A DNA stretch of 64,000 nt, from NCBI RefSeq assembly GCF_027579695.1, contig NC_083579.1, positions 67,404,871 through 67,468,870 of the forward strand. The letters run 5' to 3'. Position 1 is the stretch's first letter. Each line of letters begins with the position of its first letter. Positions 47,441 through 58,230 of the stretch are shown one piece after another. Made by a program: the position numbers and the translations under genes. The stretch comes from Neoarius graeffei. Taxonomy: Eukaryota > Chordata > Actinopteri > Siluriformes > Ariidae. The notes under the pieces are model-generated. The model was not told where the DNA came from, ran no database searches, and worked only from the letters and a program-made list of their open reading frames with translations.

Positions 47441-47820
47441 CTCATCTCATCTCATTATCTCTAGCCGCTTTATCCTGTTCTGCAGGGTCGCAGGCAAGCT
47501 GGAGCCTATCCCAGCTGACTACGGGTGAAAGGCGGGGTACACCCTGGACAAGTCGCCAGGTCATCACAGGGCTGACACATAGACACAGACAACCATTCAC
47601 ACTCACATTCACACCTACGGTCAATTTAGAGTCACCAGTTAACCTAACCTGCATGTCTTTGGACTGTGGGGGAAACCGGAGCACCCGGAGGAAACCCACA
47701 CGGACACGGGGAGAACATGCAAACTCCGCACAGAAGGGCCCTCGCCGGCCACGGGGCTCGAACCCAGGACCTTCTTGCTGTGAGGCGACAGCGCTAACCA
47801 CTACACCACCGTGCCGCCCC
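47441..47820 (-). mobile_element. tRNA-derived SINE, copy 6, 12-bp target duplication
   Basis: ATGAATAATAAT at 47429-47440 is repeated at 47821-47832. The full-length reverse-strand copy keeps intact promoter boxes. Confidence 0.95.
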
Positions 47821-47925
47821 ATGAATAATAATGAGTCTTGATATTTAATAGCTTAATATTCGACCATTTCAGCATTCCTTATAATTTGAGTGATTTTGTA
47901 TTTTGGAGATTAAATGATATCTATG

Positions 47926-48262
47926 GTCCGGGTTCGAGCCCTGTAGCCGGCGAGGGCCTTTCTGTGCGGAGTTTGCATGTTCTCCCCGTGTCCACGTGGG
48001 TTTCCTCCGGGTGCTCCGGTTTCCCCCACAGTCCAAAGACATGGAGATTAGGTTAACTGGTGACTCTAAATTGACCGTAGGTGTGAATGTGAGTGTGAAT
48101 GGTTGTCTGTGTCTATGTGTCAGCCCTGTGATGACCTGGCGACTTGTCCAGGGTGTACCCCGCCTTTCGCCCGTAGTCAGCTGGGATAGGCTCCAGCTTG
48201 CCTGCGACCCTGTAGAACAGGATAAAGCGGCTAGAGATAATGAGATGAGATGAGATGAGATG
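47926..48262 (+). mobile_element. SINE, copy 7, 5'-truncated, shares target with RTE-like element
   Basis: Starts inside the B-box region (GTCCGGGTTCG), so the A-box is missing. ATATCTATG at 47917-47925 is repeated at 48263-48271. The 5' truncation is typical of reverse-transcription-primed integration. Confidence 0.9.
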
Positions 48263-48274
48263 ATATCTATGATG

Positions 48275-49414
48275 AGCCACACGATGAAGCTATGGGCAAG
48301 GGTATTGGAGGCGAGATTGAGAAGAGAGGTAGCAATCTGTGAACAGCAGTAGGGGTTTATGCCAAGGAAGAGCACGTCGGATGCAATTTTTGCTTTAAGA
48401 ACGTTAATGGAGAAGTACAGGGAAGGCCAGCGAAAGCTACATTGTGTGTTTGTAGACCTGGAGAAGGCATACGATAGATGAGTTATGGTATTGTATAAGA
48501 AAGAGTGGAGTGAATGAGAAGTATATCAGAGTGGTGCAAGACATGTATGAGAACAGTGAAACAGCAGTGAGGCGTGCAGTTGGAACGACTGAATGGTTCA
48601 AGGTGAAGGTGGGACTCCATCAAGGATCTGCTTTAAGCCCTTTTTTGTTTGCCATAGTGATGGATAGCTTGATGGATGAAGTGAGGCAAGAGTCACCATG
48701 GAACATGATGTTTGTGGATGATATTGTGATGTGTGGTGAAAGTAGAAAGGAGGTTGAGCTGGGTTTGGAGAGATGGAGGTATGCATTGGAACGAAGAGGA
48801 ATGAAGGTGAGCAGTAGCAAAACAGTACATGTGCATCAGTGAGAACGGATGAAGATGAAGATGCAAGGAGTAGATGTAAAGCAAGTTGGCGAATTCAAGT
48901 CCCTGGGGTCAACTGTGCAGGAAAATGGGGGCTGCGATAGTGAGGTGAGAAAGAGAGCGCAGGCAGGGTGGAGCAGTTGGAGAAGGATTTCGGGAGTCAT
49001 TTGTGACCAGCAGAAGCGAAAGGTAAGATGTATAAGACAGTCGTGAGACCAGCTGTGATGTACGGATTGGAGACCGTACCCTTAACGAAGAGACGGGAGG
49101 CAAAGTCGGAGGTGGCGGAGTTGAGGATGTTAAGGTTTGCGATGGGAGGTTGGACAGGATAAGGAACGAGCACATCAGAGGGACAGTACATGTAGAGAGC
49201 TTGGGAATTAAGCTAAGAGAGATGAGACGGAGATGGTACGGGCACATCCTGAGAAGAGATGCAGAGCATGTTGGAAGGAGAATGTTGAGGATGGAGCTGC
49301 CAGGCACACGAAAATGAGGAAGGCCAAAGAGGAGATCCATGGGTGTGGTAGAGAAGGATGCGGAAGACAGGGAGATCTGCTGTGGTGACCCCTTATCAGG
49401 AGCAAGAAGAAGAA
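48275..49414 (+). pseudogene. RTE-like non-LTR retrotransposon, 3' part with RT domain
   Basis: Reverse-transcriptase motifs run in order: FVDLEKAYDR (about 48450-48480), GLHQGSALSPFLFAIVMD (48613-48665) and the catalytic box FVDD (48712-48722). A KVSSSKT segment and a C-terminal region with GLET follow. Several frameshifts are present, for example near 48480, 48840 and 49040. The 3' end is an AGAAGA-type short repeat tail. ATGATATCTATGAT flanks both ends (48261-48274 and 49415-49428). Confidence 0.8.
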
Positions 49415-49863
49415 ATGATATCTATGATAAAGAGCCATTCTGAGCTAACATGAAAAGTGAATCGATTCACAAGCTGCACTTGATTCTCTGTGGTTGGAAA
49501 TAGAGTCGATTCTTTTTGTGTTCGACTCTTGTGCCGAAGATACAAAAAAAAAAAGAAAAAAAGAACAACACCCGGCTCTGAGTGGAGAATGTTTTCTGCT
49601 GTTTATGAATAAAACAGTGTTGTTTTCGAGGCAATATCTATATCTCTTGCACTGGAAGGTACAAGCCTGTTTTCACGACCCCAAAGTGTTAGCTGGCTAA
49701 TCGTCTGTAGCTTGAGGAGTGTCTGAGAAGTAGCATTAGCATTAGCAAGCACGAATGGCAAATCGTTAGCATGGTAGCTAACTAATGCATGAGTATGTTG
49801 GGTCAGCGGGTTTAGAGGAGTTTTATTTAATACAGAAATGTATCCTCTATCCAGACCGTAACC

Positions 49864-49944
49864 ATGTCTACAGAGGAGCTGCTGTCAGTAGATTATGAAG
49901 TTTATGGAAGGGTCCAGGGAGTGTTTTTTCGAAAATATACTCAG
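49864..49944 (+). CDS. acyp1: acyp1 exon 1
   Basis: Encodes residues 1-27 with the phosphate-binding loop and Arg23. The ATG is preceded by ACC. The upstream 49430-49863 has no clear promoter element, only gattc motifs at about 49450-49530. Confidence 0.93.
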
Positions 49945-52900
49945 GTAAGGTATCATGGCTGTGCTGGATTTATTACTATCGTCATCATCATCATTGATAT
50001 GGGCCAGGAGTTCTTAATATTTAATTTTTTTTTTCAACCAGGAACCCCTTAACTGTAAAATAAACTAAACTGACCCTTCAATACAGGATGTTTCATGAAC
50101 ATTAAGTAAATTTAATTGAATAAATAAATAACATTATCCACATTCACTGGATATGAGCAATCGTGTGCTCTGATTGGCTACTCTACTACTAAGATTTTTA
50201 TTTATTTATTTATTTATTTATTTTTATTGTCAGATATCATTGCATACATTTTGTATAAAAAATATATATAACAGTCTGCCAGGGGTTATGGCATGGAAAT
50301 AATAGTAAAAAAAAAAACAAATAAACAAACAGGAAAATAAATAAATTTACATGAATGCATTGTACAGCACAAAAAGGGAATAAGACTTCACAGCTTTCTT
50401 ATTAAGAGAACAAGAGATGGACGCTATATAATGATTTACATAAATGGAGAATTCAGTAAAGGTTGGCTTTACATTTTGAAATTTTGACTTGTGTATAGGG
50501 CGGCACGGTGGTGTAGTGGTTAGCGCTGTCGCCTCACAGCAAGAAGGTCCGGGTTCGAGCCACGGGGCCGGCGAGGGCCTTTCTGTGCGGAGTTTGCATG
50601 TTCTCCCCGTGTCTGCGTGGGTTTCCTCCGGGTGCTCCGGTTTCCCCCACAGTCCAAAGACATGCAGGTTAGGTTAACTGGTGACTCTAAATTGACCGTA
50701 GGTGTGAATGTGAGTGTGAATGGTTGTGTGTCTATGTGTCAGCCCTGTGATGACCTGGCGACTTGTCCAGGGTGTACCCCGCCTTTCGCCCGTAGTCAGC
50801 TGGGATAGGCTCCAGCTTGCCTGCGACCCTGTAGAAGGATAAAGCGGCTAGAGATAATGAGATGAGATGACTTGTGTATATAATGTTTGGCTAAAATGAT
50901 AATGAGGTTAATTAAGTAAAACTCAGAAGTGGCATTCCTGTCTTGAGTAACAAAACCAAAGAGTACATTTTCCCATTTCAAAGCAAAATCAGGGTAGACA
51001 GAATCTATAATATATCTTGATAGTTTAGACCAAAATGTCTTTGTATGAGAGCATGACCAAAATAAGTGTTCAAGTGTTTCTCTGTGATCCCTACAAAAGG
51101 TGCAGTTTACATCAATATCTTTTTTAAGTTTCTGTAAATAGTGGTTGGTTGGGTAAAACCTATGTATCAACTTAAAAGAAATCTCTCTGACCTTATTAGT
51201 CAAGCAGAATTTATGTGGTAGCAGCCACACTTTATCCCAGCAAATGTCCCCTACATAACTAGACCAGAATGATAAAGAAGGTGGCGCAGTGGTGATTTCT
51301 TGTTGGAAAAGTTGACGGATTGTTTTGTTTGAATTCTTAAGATTTGAAAAGCAACTTCTTCCAACATTAGTCTCAGCAACATCACGCACGACAGGGTCAT
51401 ATAACTGACCCTTAAGGCCTCTAAATAAAGAAATTATGCCCGCAGGGATGGCATCAAAAACGACAGAAAAGCCCTTCGGGGTGACAGGGATACCATATTT
51501 AAGAAGAAACTCAGAATAGGAATAAAGATGACCATCTTGTTTGAAGAGTTGATTAACAACTACTAAGATATCAGCTCATATAGAGGGATTTCACTGACGT
51601 CACCCGAAACCGGAAGTAAACAGACCCTGCGCCATATTGGAAGACCCAACAAACTCGTGATTAGGGGGAAATAACGGCAGCGGTATGTGAACCCACGAGA
51701 ATAAAGTGGAGTGGCAAATGACTTAAACAAACAAATCTGAGCTGTTTTATTTATGATTTATTGGCCCAACAGTAGACTTGAAAGAAACCTGTGTGAGACT
51801 TGGCAAAAAACTGTGGATATAATGGATAAGTCTGTGCATGATCTGCGGACACTTTGAGGTAAGCAAACGCAAGAAATTCAGATTCAAAACATGCTAAATT
51901 GGCCCCAAATTGATAACTGTATGAGGAGCAAGCCTCCCAGACTTCTACAATTTAATAATAGTAATAATTTAGGATGGAGGCGGCACGGTGGTGTAGTGGT
52001 TAGCGCTGTCGCCTCACAGCAAGAAGGTCCGGGTTTGAGCCCCGTGGCCGGCGAGGGCCTTTCTGTGCGGAGTTTGCATGTTCTCCCCGTGTCCGCGTGG
52101 GTTTCCTCCGGGTGCTCCGGTTTCCCCCACAGTCCAAAGACATGCAGGTTAGGTTAACTGGTGACTCTAAATTGACCGTAGGTGTGATGTTAGTGTGAAT
52201 GGTTGTCCGTGTCTATGTGTCAGCCCTGTGATGACCTGGCGACTTGTCCAGGGTGTACCCCGCCTTTCGTCCGTAGTCAGCTGGGATAGGCTCCAGCTTG
52301 CCTGCGACCCTGTAGAACAGGATAAAGCGGCTAGAGATAATGAGATGAGATGAGATGAATTTAGGATGGTTTGGGGCTTGCTCTCCCTCCTATTATATAA
52401 ATAAAGCATAGTTGTTGTGTAGGCATATATCATAAATACATATGTATAATTTGGATAAATTAACATAAATTATGGATACCTTAATAGTAACAAAAAGTAT
52501 TATTTTTTCAACTGAAAAGATATATTATTAAAAGATATCAACAAGATTACCTTGGCCATAACTATGTGTAGGTTATTCTTAACAATAGCTGTAATATCAC
52601 GAACCAAGCCACTAACAACATTGTAAGCCTGTAGCCCTTTGTAGGCCTTCAAGTCATCAGCAGTGTAGGCACTGGGTGTAAACAACAAATAGTTTACAAT
52701 GTCTGGGTAGCAAACAGATGGCAGAATTGGTGTCCGGTCCTCCTTATGTTTCCATTCTCCCTTGCCCCGAGTCTTATCATATGGGTCAAACCCATCAATC
52801 ACAGCCAGTTTCTCCACATACCGTGCCCTTTCTGCAGCTGGTAATGTACTCACACAACCAGAATTATCAGCCATCGTGTCACTTCACTCTCGCGCGTACT

Positions 52901-55622
52901 TTGTTTTATATTGTGAGTATGTAGTATGTATGTACTTGGTCTTCCAATGTGGCGCCCTAACAAAATCTCGCGGTCCGGTGACGTCACGCGGTAGCCCTCT
53001 ATACTGTGAGTAGCTAAAAGCAAAATGGCAGAGCATGTTGCTGAACCAACCGAGGACGAAATAAAAACTACTTGGAAACAAAACCCCCAATAAAAGCAAC
53101 AAAATATGGAATAAAAGTATTTGATGGTAAGAACGTTTCTTTTTTATTATTATTATTTTTCAATAATTATCACATATTTTTCACAAATTGCTATGGTGAT
53201 TTCGCCGGTTTGTTTACATTCTAAGCGGAAATTATTAAGTTTTTATTTCTTGAATTTGCTAAAAATAAAAATGTTTCTGAAAATCTTGTGAATGTGGATA
53301 TAATAAAACAGTTATTCCACTCAATCTCATCGTACACGGTTTATAGTATGCACTACGCACGTACTATATAGTACACAGTGGTGCTTGAAAGTTTGTGAAC
53401 CCTTTAGATTTTCTATATTTCTGCATAAATAACCTAAAACATTATCAGATTTTCACACAAAAGTCCGAAAAGTAGATAAAGAGAACGCAGTTAAACAAAT
53501 GAGACACAAATATTATACTTGGTCATTTATTTATTGAGGAAAATGATCCAATATTACATATCTGTGAGTGGCAAAAGTATGTGAACCTCTAGGATTAGCA
53601 GTTAATTTGAAGGTGAAATTAGAGTCGGGTGTTTTCAATCAATGGGATGACAATCAGGTGCGAGTGGGCACCCTGTTTTATTTAAAGAACAGGGATCTAT
53701 CAAAGTCTGATCTTCACGACACATGTTTGTGGAAGTGTATCATAGCACGAACAAAGGAGATTTCTGAGGACCTCAGAAAAAGCATTGCTGATGCTCATCT
53801 GGCTGGAAAAGGTTACAAAACCATCTCTAAAGAGTTTGGACTCCACCAATCCACAGTCAGACAGATTGTGTACAAATGGGAGGAAATTCAAGACCATCGT
53901 TACCCTCCCCAGGAGTGGTCAACCAACAAAGATCACTCCAAGAGCAAGGTGTGTAATAGTCGGCGAGGTCACAAAGGACCCCAGGGTAACTTCTAAGCAA
54001 CTGAAGGCCTCTCTCACATTGGCTAATGTTAATGTTCATGAGTCCACCATCAGGAGAACACTGAACAACAATGGTGTGCATGGCAGGGCTGCAAGGAGAA
54101 AGCCACTGCTCTCCAAAAAGAACATTGCTGCTTGTCTGCAGTTTGCTAAAGATCACGTGGACAAGCCAGAAAGCTATTGGAAAAATGTTTTGTGGACAGA
54201 TGAGATCAAAATAGAACTTTTTGGTTTAAATGAGAAGCGTTATGTTTGGAGAAGGGGCGGCACGGTGGTGTAGTGGTTAGCGCTGTCGCCTCACAGCAAG
54301 AAGGTCCGGGTTCGAGCCCCGTGGCCGGCGAGGGCCTTTCTGTGCGGAGTTTGCATGTTCTCCCCGTGTCTGCGTGGGTTTCCTCTGGGTGCTCCGGTTT
54401 CCCCCACAGTCCAAAGACATGCAGGTTAGGTTAACTGGTGACTCTAAATTGACCGTAGGTGTGAATGTGTGTGTGAATGGTTGTGTGTGTCTGTGTGTCA
54501 GCCCTGTGATGACCTGGCGACTTGTCCAGGGTGTACCCCGCCTTTCGCCCGTAGTCAGCTGGGATAGGCTTCAGTTTGCCTGCGACCCTGTAGAACAGGA
54601 TAAAGCGGCTAGAGATAATGAGATGAGATGTTTGGGGAAAGGAAAACACTGCATTCCAGCATAAGAACCTTATCCCATCTGTGAAACATGGTGGTGGTAG
54701 TATCATAGGTTGGGCCAGGACAGCTTGCCATCATTGATGGAACAATGAATTCTGAATTATACCAGCGAATTCTAAAGGAAAATGTCAGGACATCTGTCCA
54801 TGAACTGAATCTCAAGAGAAGGTGGGTCATGCAGCAAGACAACGACCCTAAGCACACAAGTCATTCTACCAAAGAATGGTTAAAGAAGAATAAAGTTAAT
54901 GTTTTAGAACGGCCAAGTCAAAGTCTTGAACTTAATCCAATCGAAATCTTGTAGAAGGACCTGAAGCGAGCAGTTCATGTGAGGAAACCCACCAACATCC
55001 CAGAGTTGAAGCTGTTCTGTATGGAGGAATGGGCTAAAATTCCTCCAAGCCGGTGTGCAGGACTGATCAACAGTTACCGGAAACGTTTAGTTGCAGTTAT
55101 TGCTGCACAAGGGGGTCACACCAGATACTGAAAGCAAAGGTTCGCATACTTTTGCCACTCACAGATATGTAATATTGGATCATTATTCACAATAAATAAA
55201 AGACCAAGTATAATATTTTTCTCATTTGTTTAACTGCATTCTCTTTATCTACTTTTAGGACTCGTGTGAAAATCCAATGATGTTTTAGGTCATATTTCTG
55301 CAGATATATAGAAAATTCTAAAGGGTTCACAAACTTTCAAGCACCACTGTAGCTTATAGTATAACTTATCGCTATGCGCCTCGTTGGCTATCGGCTCATG
55401 TATGACTCGATTTCGTGGAATAACTTATTGTATTATACCTAAAGAGAGTCAGAGAGCTTTAATATTCCAGAACTTTCCACTGATAGAACACGAGGTCGAA
55501 GTCGACATTAAGTCTCTTGTTTAATTTAAGTTACAAATCAAACAGCCTAATAACTATAAGTACTGAATCATAAATATAATACATTTGATAATGGTGGATT
55601 GTGATTTTTCACAATTTTCATT

Positions 55623-55658
<36 letters not shown>

Positions 55659-55916
55659 GCATTAGCATGAAGATGATTTGTAATCTGTGTATGTTTTCAG
55701 TCTGAAGGGAAGAAGTTGGGTTTGGTCGGCTGGGTGCAGAACACTCCAGCTGGAACAGTACAAGGTCAGCTCCAAGGCCCAGCATTGAAAGTCAGACAGA
55801 TGCAGGAGTGGCTCAAGACCACCGGCAGTCCACAGTCCCGGATCATAAAAGCTGATTTCAGTAACGAGAAGAAAATCGAGAACATGGACTTCAAGGACTT
55901 CAAAGTTGTCCGCTAA
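49864..55916 (+). CDS. acyp1: Acylphosphatase-1, 98 residues, two exons
   Basis: Exons 49864-49944 (27 codons) and 55701-55916 (71 codons plus stop) join in phase 0 at CAG|GTAAGG and TTTTCAG. The product matches the 98-99-residue acylphosphatase fold, a small cytosolic enzyme that hydrolyses carboxyl-phosphate bonds. The phosphate-binding loop GRVQGVFFRKYT contains the catalytic Arg23, and VGWVQNT contains the catalytic Asn41; both sit at the canonical positions. Assignment to acyp1 rather than acyp2 rests mainly on synteny with zc2hc1c and nek9. The intron is 5756 bp and nearly all transposons. It lies head to head with zc2hc1c, about 12 kb apart. Confidence 0.93.
50196..51575 (-). pseudogene. 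L1/Tx1-like retrotransposon ORF2 3' part, split by SINE
   Basis: A reverse-strand frame (51389 to about 50870, extending upstream to 51575) has the Trp-rich post-RT region with a CTFC...HLFWSC zinc-knuckle-like motif typical of the C-terminus of L1/Tx1 ORF2 in fish. The 3' tail reads (TAAA)n on the reverse strand (50196-50225). SINE copy 8 is inserted near the end. The 5' side stops at the ISL2EU-like element. Confidence 0.7.
50498..50868 (+). mobile_element. tRNA-derived SINE, copy 8, 12-bp target duplication
   Basis: GACTTGTGTATA at 50486-50497 is repeated at 50869-50880. The full-length SINE is inserted into the retrotransposon relic and lies in the acyp1 intron. Confidence 0.95.
51978..52357 (+). 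mobile_element. tRNA-derived SINE, copy 9, 12-bp target duplication
   Basis: AATTTAGGATGG at 51966-51977 is repeated at 52358-52369. The SINE is nested in the ISL2EU-like element and is therefore younger than it. Confidence 0.95.
52551..52874 (-). pseudogene. First exon of an ISL2EU partner protein (SWIM/YqaJ type)
   Basis: From ATG at 52872-52874 (MADNSGCVSTLPAAERARYV) the frame runs 108 codons to a GCCAAG|GTAATC donor at 52551. The block FDPYDKTRGKGEW and the block YPDIVNYLLFTPSAYTADD match a high-copy fish protein that I associate, from memory, with the SWIM-finger/YqaJ-exonuclease partner of ISL2EU elements. No second exon is visible in the element, so the gene is truncated. Confidence 0.55.
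53024..53130 (+). pseudogene. Transposon-type first exon with KATKYGIKVFD motif
   Basis: ATG at 53024 opens MAEHVAEPTEDEI. After a frameshift the frame ends KATKYGIKVFD before a GTAAGA donor at about 53128. A second copy of the same architecture occurs on the reverse strand at 59629-59396. It may be the N-terminal exon of a fish DNA transposon family (possibly Crypton-type), but I cannot name it firmly. Confidence 0.35.
53375..55349 (+). mobile_element. Tc1-like transposon, copy C, split by a SINE
   Basis: Same family as copy A. The left end 'cagtggtgcttgaaag' (53376) and right end 'ctttcaagcaccactg' (to 55349) bound it. The transposase has lost its start (ATA for ATG near 53742), has a frameshift near 53878 and a stop after NPIEIL (54953). 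It is interrupted by SINE copy 10. It lies in the acyp1 intron, inside flanks (53310-53330 and 55420-55440) that form their own short inverted pair. Confidence 0.9.
54255..54627 (+). mobile_element. tRNA-derived SINE, copy 10, nested in Tc1 copy C
   Basis: The flanks ATGTTTGGAGAA (54242-54253) and ATGTTTGGGGAA (54628-54639) are a target duplication with one mismatch. Copy A shows the empty site. The SINE is therefore younger than the Tc1 copy. Confidence 0.95.
55626..55660. repeat. AAT trinucleotide microsatellite
   Basis: About eleven AAT repeats close to the acyp1 exon 2 acceptor. Confidence 0.95.
55701..55916 (+). CDS. acyp1: acyp1 exon 2
   Basis: Encodes residues 28-98 with Asn41 and the C-terminal strand ending FKVVR, then TAA at 55914-55916. 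AATAAA at 56046-56051 follows. Confidence 0.95.
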   Translation, partial: SEGKKLGLVGWVQNTPAGTVQGQLQGPALKVRQMQEWLKTTGSPQSRIIKADFSNEKKIENMDFKDFKVVR

Positions 55917-56045
55917 TCAGTGCAGTAAATTAATGGACTTGTGATATGAATTCTAGTTTTATTTAAATGTATTTAAAATAAGCTATTTGTCTGTTGCACT
56001 GAAAATGCACTCTGATGAAAGGATAGGCCGTACCTAACATGCAGT

Positions 56046-56051
56046 AATAAA
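56046..56051 (+). other. acyp1: acyp1 polyadenylation signal
   Basis: AATAAA 130 bp after the stop, the first canonical signal. Confidence 0.6.
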
Positions 56052-56230
56052 TCATGCACATAAAAAAATGCACTTCTTTTTCAGTGTGAACTTTATGCAC
56101 ACCGATTTGTTATTATGCACTCTGTGTTGGTACTTTTGAATCAGTTGCATCAGTAGTAATTTTTTTTATAATTTTAAAGTACATGTAGGGCAGACCATTG
56201 GCATTCAAAAGTTCGATCATATGTCTATAC

Positions 56231-56486
56231 CAGGGGTGCCCAAATTGATCCATAAAGGGCCATGTGGCTGCAGGTTTTCATTCCAGCCATGCAGCAGCAC
56301 CCTGATTTGGCTTATTCAATCAACTGACACACCCACCCTTTAATCAAGGGTGGGTGTGGCTGCAAGTATTTGACTGTGTGAAGACAGTTCAGTTGATTGA
56401 ATGAGCCAAATCAGGTGTGCTGCTGCATGGCTGGAATGAAAACCTGCAGCCACATGGCCCTTAATGGATCAATTTGGGCACCCCTG
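56231..56486. mobile_element. hAT foldback MITE with perfect 8-bp target duplication
   Basis: GTCTATAC at 56223-56230 is repeated at 56487-56494. The 256-bp element begins CAGGGGTGCCCAAATTGATC and its arms of about 100 bp are near-perfect inverted repeats. The 8-bp duplication and CAGGG ends fit hAT. It lies just downstream of acyp1. Confidence 0.9.
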
Positions 56487-56599
56487 GTCTATACGCACAC
56501 AGCCGTTTCACTATTTTGGAAAGTTTGTCATTTTTCACTGATGAAACCACACACAGGAAGTGACTAAAAGGCTCTATTGTGATCGCATGTTTCTACACC

Positions 56600-58075
56600 A
56601 TCCCCTCCGAAAGTATTGGAACGGACAAGGCAAATCTGGTTGGTTTTGGGGTTGTTTTTTTTGGCGTTATAGTTGTTAAACACCTTAGAACATGGTACCC
56701 TTTGAATCCACCCATTTTTCAAATGATCAAAAATATTGAAACGTGACTGACGGTTGTTGTGCCCTGTTAGATTTATTCTTTTCAGTACCCTGATTGTCCA
56801 CTCTTGAACTGATCCCTGGGTTTCACCTGTGAAGACTGCATTTGTTGTTCAAAAGGATAAACCAACATGAAGACCAGTGTTGTCTAAGGGAAAAATGCAA
56901 GCCGTTTTGAAGCTGAGAAAAGAGGGAAAATCAATCAGAGCCATTGTACAAGCATTGGGCATGACCGATACATCAATATGGAACGTCCTGCTAAAGAAAG
57001 AAATCATTGGTGTACTGAGACCCAGACATCAAACAGGTCAGCCAAAGAAAACAAGAGCAGCTGATGACGAACATTGTGAAAGCTGTGAAGAAAAACCCAA
57101 AAACGAGAGTTGGTGAATTCACCAACAACCTCCACAGGGCAAGGGTGAAGGTATCACAATCCACCATTCAAAGAAGACTTTGAGAGCAGAAATATAGAGA
57201 TTATATCACAAGACACAAACCACTCATCAGCAGTAAGAATCAGAAAACCAGATGGGAGTTTGCAAAGAAATACAGAGATGAGCCACAAAGGTTTTGGAAC
57301 CAGAGGTGGAAAAACCCGGGTGCAGAAAGTAAAAACCCTGCCACATTTTTGCTCCAGCCAATTCAGTGAACCAGCTGATTCTAATTACCACATCCCCTAA
57401 GCCAGGTTGATGAGCTAATTGGTGAAATCACCTGTGTTGAGAGGACAGGCAGAAGGAAAACCTAAGTAGGACTTTTACTTTGTCAATCCAGTTTTTCCAC
57501 CTCTGTTTGGAACCAAGATTACCCTCTATCAAAGTGATGGAAAAGAAAAAGTGTGGAGAAAGAAAGGATCTGCTCATGATCCAAAACACGAGCTCATCAT
57601 TCAAGCACGGTGGAGGTAGTGTGATGGCTTGGGCTTGCATGGCTGTTTCTGGAACAGGTTCACTAATCTTTATTGATGATGTAAATCATGATGGTAGCTG
57701 CAAAACGAATTCAGAAGTCGACAGACACATTCTGTCTCCCAGTTTATGTAGAAATACATCCAAACTAATTGGGAGGAACTTTATCATGCAGTGAGACAGT
57801 GACCCAAAACACACTGGCAACAAAACAATGGACTTCATTGGGGGAAAATGTGTAAGGTTTTAGATTGGCCAAGACAATCAGCAGACCCAACTGTGCATGC
57901 AGTTCACCTCCTGAAGAGGACACTGGAAGGAGAAACCCCACAAAACGAATCACTTGAAAGAAGCTGCAGTACAAGCCTGGAAAAGCATCGCAAAAAAGAA
58001 TGCAACAGTTTGGTGATGTCAGCAAGTCATCAGCTTCATGCAGTTATTGCAAGGAAAGGATATGCAACCACCTTA
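56600..58075 (+). pseudogene. Fifth Tc1-like family, transposase in pieces
   Basis: The left end 'ccctccgaaagtattgg' begins near 56608. The transposase pieces are 56877-57116 (helix-turn-helix, KLRKEGKSIRAIVQALG), 57500-57794 (KHGGGSVMAWACMAVSG) and 57848-58060 (decayed C-terminus). Numerous stops are present. A 205-bp hAT MITE splits it. The copy near the window end (63280-64000) belongs to the same or a close family. Confidence 0.75.
57301..57505. mobile_element. hAT MITE, 205 bp, perfect 8-bp target duplication
   Basis: TTTGGAAC at 57293-57300 is repeated at 57506-57513. The ends CAGAGGTGGAAAAAC are perfectly inverted over 15 bp. It is inserted into the fifth-family Tc1 transposase. Confidence 0.9.
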
Positions 58076-58171
58076 AAAAAAAAAATGTGTAGTCTGCCAA
58101 CAAAGGTGCCATGTTCTAAGTTGTTCAACACATCTAGATGTACATCCCAGGAAGTGAAAGCTAAAATTCTG

Positions 58172-58177
<6 letters not shown>

Positions 58178-58227
<50 letters not shown>
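58178..58227. repeat. TA dinucleotide microsatellite
   Basis: About 25 TA repeats directly adjoining Tc1 copy D, whose TA target lies in the array. Confidence 0.95.

Positions 58228-58230
<3 letters not shown>

Larger units (their letters stand above)
51583..53000 (-). mobile_element. ISL2EU-like (Harbinger-related) element
   Basis: AGAGGG...CCCTCT ends are flanked by AT (51581-51582 and 53001-53002). The outer ~75 bp on each side are imperfect inverted repeats that share 'tgacgtcac' and an 'attggaaga' motif. A 2-bp AT duplication is what I recall for ISL2EU/IS4EU elements. The interior holds a partner-gene exon and a SINE (51978-52357). No transposase is visible, so the copy is non-autonomous. 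Confidence 0.6.
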
